Shown: piece by piece, positions 1 to 5,230 of the stretch | Position numbering within the stretch: the stretch's first letter is position 1 | Layout of the letters: each line of letters starts with the position of its first letter | Assembly (NCBI GenBank): GCA_003151595.1 | Contig: PLXW01000032.1 | Location: 1-5,717 of the forward strand | DNA from: Myxococcales bacterium | GTDB lineage: Bacteria; Myxococcota; Polyangia; Polyangiales; Polyangiaceae | Length of the DNA stretch: 5,717 nucleotides | Direction of reading: 5' to 3' | Notes under the pieces: generated by a model | Told to the model about the DNA's origin: nothing | Databases searched by the model: none | The model's input: the letters and a program-made list of their open reading frames with translations, nothing else | Position numbers and translations under genes: made by a program

Positions 1-728
1 ACGCCCACGAACATCTCGACGAAGTCGGAGCCCGAGATGCTGAAGAAGGGAACGCCTGCCTCGCCGGCGATGGCGCGCGCGAGCAAGGTCTTCCCCGTGC
101 CGGGGGGACCGATCATGAGCACGCCCTTCGGGATGCGCCCGCCGAGCCGCTGGAACTTCTTCGGGTCCTTCAGGAAGGCGATGATCTCTTCGACCTCGTC
201 CTTCGCTTCATCGACGCCGGCGACGTCCGCGAACGTCACCTTGTTCTGCGAGTCGTTCAGCATCCGCGCCTTCGACTTGCCGAACGACATGGCCTTCCCG
301 CCGCCGGCCTGAAGCTGGCGCATGAAGAGGAAGAACATGAGGCCGATGAACACCATCGGCAGGAGCGTGATGAGCGTGCTCGACCAGAACGGCGAGGCGT
401 CTTCCTTCTCGAAGAAGACCTTCGGCGCCGGGAGCGTCTTGTCGTCCGGGTGGAGATCGTCGAGGAGCTTCTCGTCGGCCACCGGGCCTACCGCTTCGCG
501 CTGCGTCCCGACGCTCTTGGCGCCGTCGGGGCCCGTGGTCTTCATGCGGTAGGTGTAGTCGCGGTCCTTGATGTGGATGTCGTCGACGTGACCGGCATGG
601 ACGTCGTTCAAGAACTCGCTGAACGCGACGGGGGTCTTCGACTGCTGGGGCTGCAGGAACTGCCAGATCGCCAGGAACATGACGATGAGAACGACCCAGA
701 GAAGAAGCGTTTTATGCGATTGCTTCAC
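1..728 (-). CDS. ftsH: ATP-dependent zinc metalloprotease FtsH, N-terminal part (runs off the left edge)
   Basis: FtsH is a membrane-anchored AAA+ protease that extracts and degrades misassembled membrane proteins and some soluble regulators. The first 242 codons are visible. Residues 8-23 form a hydrophobic first membrane segment ([15 protein letters not shown]). A periplasmic FtsH-type domain follows, to about residue 112. Residues 114-136 form the second membrane segment (containing [13 protein letters not shown]). Next come the linker with [15 protein letters not shown] and the Walker A motif GPPGTGKT at residues 207-214, then [11 protein letters not shown], where the window ends. Walker B, the second region of homology and the HEXXH zinc site must lie outside. 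The start is GTG at 728-726; it places the first membrane segment correctly and has AGAGGT four bases upstream. Gene order tilS then ftsH is common in bacteria and supports the call. The family is certain; only the C-terminal part cannot be checked here. Confidence 0.97.
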   Translation of the reverse strand, partial: MKQSHKTLLLWVVLIVMFLAIWQFLQPQQSKTPVAFSEFLNDVHAGHVDDIHIKDRDYTYRMKTTGPDGAKSVGTQREAVGPVADEKLLDDLHPDDKTLPAPKVFFEKEDASPFWSSTLITLLPMVFIGLMFFLFMRQLQAGGGKAMSFGKSKARMLNDSQNKVTFADVAGVDEAKDEVEEIIAFLKDPKKFQRLGGRIPKGVLMIGPPGTGKTLLARAIAGEAGVPFFSISGSDFVEMFVG

Positions 729-732
729 GTTG

Positions 733-738
733 ACCTCT
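733..738 (-). promoter_or_regulatory. Ribosome binding site of ftsH
   Basis: AGAGGT lies four bases upstream of the GTG start at 728 and fixes that start. It is the best Shine-Dalgarno match in front of any start in the window. The other genes start on overlapping stops with weak or distant ribosome binding sites. Its 5' base directly follows the 3' arm of the hairpin at 739-767. Confidence 0.6.
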
Positions 739-767
739 GCCACCGCGATGGCCCGAAGGCCGGTGGC
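739..767 (-). promoter_or_regulatory. Hairpin in the ftsH leader, abutting the ribosome binding site
   Basis: Read on the minus strand, the outer arms GCCACC (767-762) and GGTGGC (744-739) pair perfectly. Inside them GGCC-TTCG-GGCC forms a four-base-pair stem closed by a C(UUCG)G-type tetraloop. An unpaired ATCGC (749-745) lies on the 3' side. That gives ten GC-rich pairs, ending on the base next to the AGAGGT ribosome binding site. There is no T tract after it, so it does not look like a terminator. A role in ftsH translation or mRNA stability is inference; chance pairing in GC-rich DNA cannot be excluded. Confidence 0.4.
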
Positions 768-838
768 GCTACACGTTCAAGGTACACCCTATGATGCCGG
801 CCATCGAGGCGCAGGTGCGAAAGGCCTGCCGCCTCGTC

Positions 839-855
839 ATTACTTAGTCAGTAAT
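839..855. promoter_or_regulatory. Small AT-rich palindrome between tilS and ftsH
   Basis: ATTACT and AGTAAT are perfect inverted arms of six bases around the five-base centre TAGTC. It lies in the most AT-rich patch of an otherwise very GC-rich window, about 110 bases upstream of the ftsH start. It could be the operator of a dimeric regulator or part of a promoter. I could not identify a convincing -35/-10 pair around it, so the role is open. Confidence 0.3.
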
Positions 856-870
856 CTGTAGACGAAATTT

Positions 871-893
871 CACCGCGCCAGCTTCACGCGGCG
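871..893. terminator. Possible hairpin terminator just after tilS
   Basis: CACCGCG and CGCGGCG pair over seven positions (one G-T wobble) around a nine-base loop, 13 bases beyond the tilS stop. On the plus strand the stem is followed by CATTTTT. On the minus strand, the direction of tilS, it is followed only by GTGAAATTTCG-like sequence after the stem, which is a poor U tract. It may weakly separate tilS from ftsH or stop antisense transcription. The stem is short and the call is tentative. Confidence 0.25.
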
Positions 894-905
894 CATTTTT
901 GAGAA

Positions 906-1799
906 TCATTTCCGCCTCCGCGCGGGAGCAGGCTCGACGGCGACCGCGCCGGAACCGGCGTCCCAGCGCGCGACGAGTCCCCCTTTGAGCGCGACACGCG
1001 CGCGCGGTGAGCGCGTTCGCGCGAGCGATTCGAGCGCGTGACGCGACGCGCGAGGGAGCGCGGGATCGGCGGCGCGGGCTTCTTTTTCCGAGGCGCGCGG
1101 CGCGGAGTCGAAGGGCCCTTCGAGCTGGTCGGCGAGGGCGCACAGGTGATCGTCGATGGCGGGCGAGAGCGCGCGGAGGAGCGGGAGGAGCTCGTGACGG
1201 ACGCGCGTGCGGAGGAAACGCGGGTCGCGGTTCGAGGGGTCGGTGGCGAAGAGGACGGCGTGACGCGCGACATGGGCGTCGATGGCGGCGCGCGAGGCGC
1301 GGATGAACGGGCGGACGAGGTCTCCCGCGCGGGGGGGAAGCACGGCGAGCCCGCGGGGGCCGGCGCCGCGAAGAAGACGCAGGAGGACGGTCTCGGCGCG
1401 GTCGTCGCGGTGGTGCGCGGTGGCGATGACCGAGGCGTTCGATGCGACGGCCGCCGCGCGGAGCGCCTCGTAACGGACAGCGCGGGCGCGCGCCTGGAGG
1501 TTCCCGCCGCGGGCGACCGCGACCCGCGTGCGCTCGAACGGGACCTCGAGCGCGCGCGCGAACTCGGCGGCGACGTCGAGCTCGTGCGCGGCGGCGTCGC
1601 GGAGGCCGTGGTCGACGCCGTGGGCCACGAGCGCGTGGCCGACCTTGTCGCGGAGGAGCGCGAGGACGTGGAGGAGCGCCATCGAGTCGGGGCCGCCGCT
1701 GACGGCGACGAGGACGCGATCGCCCCGGGCGAAGAGGCGCACCTCCGCGACGGTGCGGGCGGTGAGGGAGAGGAGCGAAGGGGGGTGAGTGGAGGGCAT
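906..1799 (-). CDS. tilS: tRNA(Ile)-lysidine synthase TilS, short form
   Basis: TilS uses ATP and lysine to convert the wobble C34 of tRNA-Ile(CAU) to lysidine, switching both its codon reading (AUG to AUA) and its charging (Met to Ile). The 297-aa protein has the PP-loop SGGPDS at residues 34-39, the family motif HHRDDRAET at 129-137 followed by VLLRLLRGAG, RPF at 163-165, and DPSNRDPRFLRTRVR at 187-201. At 297 aa it is shorter than the E. coli enzyme (a little over 430 aa) and resembles the compact forms without the full C-terminal domains. A short tail (LKGG...V) remains. Arg134 occupies a place that is usually Gln in the DDQAET motif. The ATG overlaps the TAA of the upstream small gene as TAATG, so translation is probably coupled. 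GGAGG lies 13 bases upstream, rather far. Antisense frames of this gene are long only because of GC bias. Confidence 0.95.
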   Translation of the reverse strand: MPSTHPPSLLSLTARTVAEVRLFARGDRVLVAVSGGPDSMALLHVLALLRDKVGHALVAHGVDHGLRDAAAHELDVAAEFARALEVPFERTRVAVARGGNLQARARAVRYEALRAAAVASNASVIATAHHRDDRAETVLLRLLRGAGPRGLAVLPPRAGDLVRPFIRASRAAIDAHVARHAVLFATDPSNRDPRFLRTRVRHELLPLLRALSPAIDDHLCALADQLEGPFDSAPRASEKEARAADPALPRASRHALESLARTRSPRARVALKGGLVARWDAGSGAVAVEPAPARRRK

Positions 1800-2005
1800 T
1801 ACGTTCGGCGCGCCTCCGGGTTACCCAGCTCGAACTCTTTGCAGAAGGTGACCTCGTCGCCGGTGTCGATGGCGTCGCTCGCGACGTGCGTCGGCCAGGC
1901 GTTGCCGCAGCCCTCTCCGGTCCAGTGGGCGCAGTCGGCGCAGGCGAAGCGGAAGGAGAAGCGGCGCGCTTCGTCGCGGAGGACGAGATCGACGCGCGTC
2001 TTCAC
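1799..2005 (-). CDS. Small four-cysteine protein, possible metal binder (68 aa)
   Basis: I do not recognise a named family. The frame from GTG at 2005-2003 to TAA at 1801-1799 encodes 68 residues with cysteines at 22, 25, 33 and 55: FACADC, then GEGCGN, then FCKEFELG. A His follows the first pair (H27) and another lies at 40. CxxC followed by two more cysteines suggests a zinc ribbon or a small Fe-S site; that is inference. The N-terminus (VDLVLRDEARRFSFRF) looks like beta strands and there is no signal peptide or membrane segment, so it is probably cytosolic. The start overlaps the stop of the methyltransferase gene as GTGA, and its own stop overlaps the tilS start as TAATG. This tight packing supports a real gene and the chosen start. 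It may assist RNA modification or be an independent small protein. Confidence 0.8.
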   Translation of the reverse strand: MKTRVDLVLRDEARRFSFRFACADCAHWTGEGCGNAWPTHVASDAIDTGDEVTFCKEFELGNPEARRT

Positions 2006-3357
2006 GGCCGCTCGCGGACGAGATGAACCACCGACTCGACGTGGCTCGTCTGCGGGAAGAGCTCGAAGAGATCGATGGATCGCGGCGTGAACGACGGCGC
2101 GAGGATGGCGAGGTCGCGCGCCAAGGTCGGCGTGTCGCAGCTCACGTACACGATGTGCTTGGCGGACGACGACACGAGGCGCGTGCACGCCTCGCGCGCG
2201 CCGGTGCGCGGAGGGTCGAGCACGACGACGTGGATCGGCTTCGGGATCTCGTACGCCGAGGCGTCGGCCTCGACGATCTTCGCGCGCGCTTCGACTCCGC
2301 GCGCCACGAGGTTCACGCGCGCCGCGTCGCACGCCTCGCGCGACGACTCGACCGCCACGACGCTCTTGGCGAGCGACGCCAACATCACCGTGAAGTTCCC
2401 GGCGCCCGCGTACAGCTCGAGGACGCGCGCGTCCGGCTTGTTCGCGCACGCGCCCTCGACGATCGCCGCTACGCGACGCGCGAGCGCCACGTTCCCCTCG
2501 TCCGACGCTTGCCCGAAGCCCCCCGGCGCGAGCTTCAACGGCGCGCCGTCGCCCGCCTCGATCCACGGCGTCGCGTCGCCGATCTTCGCCGGCACGCGCG
2601 TTTCGCCTGCCGTGATGCGCGCGCCCGCCAGCCAGCCGTCCTTCACCGCGGCGTCGATCTGCGCGAAGCATCGCGGCGCGAGCATGCCGCTCCACTGGAG
2701 ATCGATCACCGCGGGGCGATGCGACGACCCGCTCTTCGAGCCCGTCATCGATTCCGTCATCGATCCCAGAGCGATCTGCACCTCGCCGCGTCCGTGCGCC
2801 CCTTCGAGCAGCGAGGCCACGCGCGCGCGCGCCGCTTCCAGCGCCGGGTGAAGGACGGCGCACACGTCGACCTCGACCGGGTCGCGCGTTCGCGCCTCGT
2901 TCATCCCGACGATCGCCCGCCCGCCGGTCGCTTGCACGTGAACGCGCGTGCGCGTGCGGTACGCGAATTCGTTCGCCGCCGGGTGCACGGCGATCGCGTG
3001 CTCGCGCCACGCGCTCGGCAGCGCCGCGCGCAGGTGCGCTTCGTGCGCGCGCAGCTGCGCGGCGTGCGAGACGTGCATCCAGTCGCATCCGCCGCACGCC
3101 CCGACCCACGCGCACCGCGCCTCGACGCGATCGGGGCTCTTCGTCAGCACCTCGCGCACGACGCCGCGCGCCGGACGCTTGGCGAGATCGACCGCGACCC
3201 GCACCCGATCGCCGGGCACCACGCCGGCCATGAACACAGCGCGCCGCTCCCCCTCGATGACCGCGATCGCCACGCCGTCCCCGCCGGGCGCGAGCTCGTG
3301 GACGGTGGCCTCGAGCTCGAGGCTCGGCTTTCCGCGGCGCGGTTTCACGCGCGGCAC
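2002..3357 (-). CDS. rlmD: 23S rRNA (uracil-5-)-methyltransferase, RlmD/TrmA family
   Basis: This SAM-dependent enzyme makes 5-methyluridine in RNA, most likely U1939 of 23S rRNA if it is RlmD; RlmC or TrmA-type specificity cannot be excluded from sequence alone. Numbered from GTG at 3357 (451 aa): a TRAM-like N-terminal domain containing ELAPGGDGVA (residues 21-30); C82, C88 and C91 in CAWVGACGGC plus C166, matching the four 4Fe-4S ligands of RlmD; SAM motif ELYAGAGNF (314-322); DPPRTG (381-386); nucleophile C407 in VSCDTPTLARD; and E441 in FPQTSHVE as the probable general base. The FxQxN motif reads FGQAS, so the final Asn is missing. A second in-frame GTG at 3348 is an equally good start; neither has a clear ribosome binding site, and longer versions would run into the lipoprotein gene. 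The stop overlaps the next gene as GTGA. Confidence 0.9.
   Translation of the reverse strand: MPRVKPRRGKPSLELEATVHELAPGGDGVAIAVIEGERRAVFMAGVVPGDRVRVAVDLAKRPARGVVREVLTKSPDRVEARCAWVGACGGCDWMHVSHAAQLRAHEAHLRAALPSAWREHAIAVHPAANEFAYRTRTRVHVQATGGRAIVGMNEARTRDPVEVDVCAVLHPALEAARARVASLLEGAHGRGEVQIALGSMTESMTGSKSGSSHRPAVIDLQWSGMLAPRCFAQIDAAVKDGWLAGARITAGETRVPAKIGDATPWIEAGDGAPLKLAPGGFGQASDEGNVALARRVAAIVEGACANKPDARVLELYAGAGNFTVMLASLAKSVVAVESSREACDAARVNLVARGVEARAKIVEADASAYEIPKPIHVVVLDPPRTGAREACTRLVSSSAKHIVYVSCDTPTLARDLAILAPSFTPRSIDLFELFPQTSHVESVVHLVRERP
2743..2766. repeat. Twelve-base tandem duplication inside rlmD
   Basis: Two adjacent 12-base units, CGTCATCGATTC and CGTCATCGATCC, differ at one base. On the minus strand they encode the repeated tetrapeptide SMTE/SMTG within a Ser/Gly-rich stretch (ALGSMTESMTGSKSGSS), around residues 197-212 of the methyltransferase. 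It looks like an in-frame duplication in a flexible loop, away from the Fe-S and catalytic motifs. Confidence 0.5.
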
Positions 3358-3383
3358 ATAGCACGGGGTTGTCGTAGTGCCGC

Positions 3384-3447
3384 TCCCCTCTCCCCTTGCG
3401 GGAGAGGGGCTGGGGGCGAGGGTTCGCGGGGCGACGGTGAGGGCTCG
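3384..3447. repeat. Intergenic GC-rich palindromic repeat (REP-like)
   Basis: CCCCTCTCCC (3385-3394) and GGGAGAGGGG (3400-3409) form a perfect ten-base stem around the loop CTTGC. A G-rich tail follows: CTGGGGGCGAGGG, then GGGGCGACGGTGAGGG. From memory, elements of this pattern (CTCTCCC-GCAAG-GGGAGAG plus a GGGTGAGGG-like tail) are scattered between genes of many high-GC proteobacteria; I could not search for copies here. It fills almost all of the 94-bp gap between the lipoprotein stop and the rlmD start. With no T tract on either side it is not a classical intrinsic terminator, but the strong stem could protect or attenuate transcripts. Confidence 0.65.
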
Positions 3448-3451
3448 TGTG

Positions 3452-5230
3452 TCACGGCGTCGTGCACGCGAAGAGCGCGTAGCCCCCCACGGCGTCGTTG
3501 AACGTGAGCACCTCTTCCGTCGTCCACGCCACGAGCACGCGCGTATCGGTGGCCAGCACGGCGACGCGCCCGTCGCGCACGCTCGAGATCGACGGCACGC
3601 GCGCGTCATTGGCCAGCTCGACGGTGCGAAGCGGCGTCGGCGTCGTGGTGGCGTGATCGAAGGCCACGAGCGCGATCGATCCCGGCCGCTCGACGGCGAA
3701 GAACACGTGGTCCTGATGAAACGCGACGTCCGTGTACAGGACCGGCCCGAGGTCCGCCGTCGTGAAGCCCGACGACACGGCCGCCGCCGCCGTCCCGACG
3801 TCGAACGCGCGGTACGCGATCGGCTGCGCGGTCGTCTGCCCGTCGGAGACGACGAAAACGCGCCCCTCTTGTGCCGACACCGAGGCCCATGTCCCCGGGA
3901 ACGTCACCGGCGGGTCGAGCGTATCGAACGAGGTCCCCGCGTCGCTGGCGGCCACGACGTTCAGGCGCACGACGCCGATGGGGCCGGTGGGGACCGTCGC
4001 GTCGATCGCCGGCGTGCTCGCGTCCACGACCGTCGCGTCTGCGCCGAGCCCGCCATCGTCCCCCGCGCCCGCCTCTCCCGCGCCCGCCTCGCCAGCGCCC
4101 GCGTCGACGCCCGACCCGGCGTCCACGCCGCTCCCGTCGTCGTCCCCCGTTCCCGCCGCGACCAGCGCGACCACGCGATCCGACGCCGCCACCCACGCAT
4201 CGCTCGATCGACTCCCTCCACCGAACGACGACGACGTCCCCGCGCCGAGCCCGCTCACCGGCGTGACCATCGCCATGTCGGCCTGCACGTACGCCAGGAA
4301 CGTCCCCGCGCTCGACGACGCCAGCGCGTGCGACGTCGAGAACAGCACGCGCGACACCCCCTCCGAGGTGAACCCGGTCTTGCCGAAGGTGCCGGAGGCG
4401 TCGAGCGCGTAGAGATCGATGCCGCTGTCTCCTCCGCACCCCGCGCGCGCTTCGGCGACGACGCCGCTCGTGCCGGCGAAGACCATCCCCGTGGCGTCGC
4501 TCAGCTGGCTCGCGACGCACGCGGTCTCCTGCGTCACCTGCGGAGCGCCGGCGCCGCCCCCTTGATCGATCGGGATCGCGGTCACCTGCGCGAGCGCGTC
4601 GGGCGCGTCGTCTTCGCGGTACGCGATGAGAAAGCCGTTGCTCGTCGCGGCGATGGCGGGCGCGCTCACGACCGTGCCTCCGTTGGGGAGCAGTGGATCG
4701 GCCAGCGGCCCCGCGCCGATGAGCGCCAGCGAGCAGCCGGCGCCGACGCCCGGGTTGTTGTTCGTCCCGGGCGTGCAGCGACCGTCGTTGCACACGGCCC
4801 CCTCGATGCACGCGCCCTGCGCGGGCGACGGCGCGTCGTAGAGGAGAACGTCGACCGATTTGACCGACGTGAGATCCACGTCGGCGCACCCCGCGGCCAC
4901 GATGGAGCAGTCTGCTGCCCGCGCGGCGACGGCGATCGAGTACGTCGCGCGCGGGAGGTTCTGCAGGAGCGGCGGCGTGGGGTCGCTCTTCAAGAAGGCC
5001 ACCCGCTCGACGTACCCGCTCGCCGGCACTCCCCCCGCGAGCTGCGGCCCGAGCGTCTTGCACGCCGTGCCGTCGAACACGCCGACCTCGAACCACGTGA
5101 CCTTCGACGCCACGTCAGTCGGCAGGCTCAACGAGAAGTCGAGCGACGGTGTCTTCTTGCACGCGGGGACGAGTCCCAGCGTGAAGGCGGCGATCAGGGC
5201 GATCGCCGGCGCGAGGCCACGACGGATCAC
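3452..5230 (-). CDS. Large predicted lipoprotein of unknown function (592 aa)
   Basis: I do not recognise a named family. A basic, hydrophobic signal sequence (MIRRG then APAIALIAAFTLG) ends in LVPAC with Cys24 as the likely lipidated residue. Pro at -2 is unusual for a lipobox, and KK follows the cysteine. Residues 27-133 look like a beta-rich domain with C57, C108 and C115. A short Cys motif, ACIEGAVCNDGRC (C141, C147, C152) plus C166, resembles disulfide-rich segments common in myxobacterial secreted proteins. The rest (about 185-592) has many short strands of the type FLIAYRE or VFVVSDG, as in beta-propeller-like proteins; this fold is inference. A Gly/Asp/Ala-rich low-complexity stretch interrupts it at about 362-400. 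The GTG start at 5230-5228 overlaps the stop of the PEGA-domain gene as GTGA, so the two are probably translated together. The stop is TGA at 3454-3452. Confidence 0.85.
   Translation of the reverse strand: MIRRGLAPAIALIAAFTLGLVPACKKTPSLDFSLSLPTDVASKVTWFEVGVFDGTACKTLGPQLAGGVPASGYVERVAFLKSDPTPPLLQNLPRATYSIAVAARAADCSIVAAGCADVDLTSVKSVDVLLYDAPSPAQGACIEGAVCNDGRCTPGTNNNPGVGAGCSLALIGAGPLADPLLPNGGTVVSAPAIAATSNGFLIAYREDDAPDALAQVTAIPIDQGGGAGAPQVTQETACVASQLSDATGMVFAGTSGVVAEARAGCGGDSGIDLYALDASGTFGKTGFTSEGVSRVLFSTSHALASSSAGTFLAYVQADMAMVTPVSGLGAGTSSSFGGGSRSSDAWVAASDRVVALVAAGTGDDDGSGVDAGSGVDAGAGEAGAGEAGAGDDGGLGADATVVDASTPAIDATVPTGPIGVVRLNVVAASDAGTSFDTLDPPVTFPGTWASVSAQEGRVFVVSDGQTTAQPIAYRAFDVGTAAAAVSSGFTTADLGPVLYTDVAFHQDHVFFAVERPGSIALVAFDHATTTPTPLRTVELANDARVPSISSVRDGRVAVLATDTRVLVAWTTEEVLTFNDAVGGYALFACTTP
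4031..4144. repeat. Low-complexity tandem repeat region inside the lipoprotein gene
   Basis: This stretch encodes residues 363-400: DDDGSGVDAGSGVDAGAGEA, then repeated GAGEAGAG, then DDGGLGAD. At the DNA level it contains imperfect 15-base units (CCCGCGCCCGCCTCT, CCCGCGCCCGCCTCG, CCAGCGCCCGCGTCG on the plus strand). It probably forms an acidic, flexible linker between two folded parts of the lipoprotein; its length may vary between strains. The acidic DxDG-like composition could bind calcium, but no canonical loop is evident. Confidence 0.6.

Noticed and set aside
37..794. Small plus-strand frames opposite ftsH
   Set aside because: All are antisense to the clear FtsH reading frame, with no ribosome binding site or domain of their own.
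1038..2090. 350-codon open frame on the plus strand
   Set aside because: It is antisense to tilS and the small Cys gene; Gly/Arg/Glu-rich shadow composition.
1799..3364. 521-codon minus-strand frame from 3364 through to the small Cys gene
   Set aside because: Only its last 68 codons are real. The upstream part is out of frame with rlmD and is Arg-rich shadow sequence; the gene starts at the GTG at 2005.
3385..3409. Intrinsic terminator for the lipoprotein gene
   Set aside because: The stem is strong but no T tract follows it on the minus strand, and the sequence fits an interspersed repeat better.
2023..3501. 492-codon open frame on the plus strand
   Set aside because: It is antisense to rlmD, rich in Arg, His and Asp, with no recognisable motif, while the minus strand holds all RlmD motifs.
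3358..3609. N-terminal extension of rlmD to the ATG at 3609
   Set aside because: It would overlap the lipoprotein gene by about 160 bases and translate the palindromic repeat (SPSPARGEG), a known source of spurious peptide. The family's N-terminus fits a start at 3357 or 3348.
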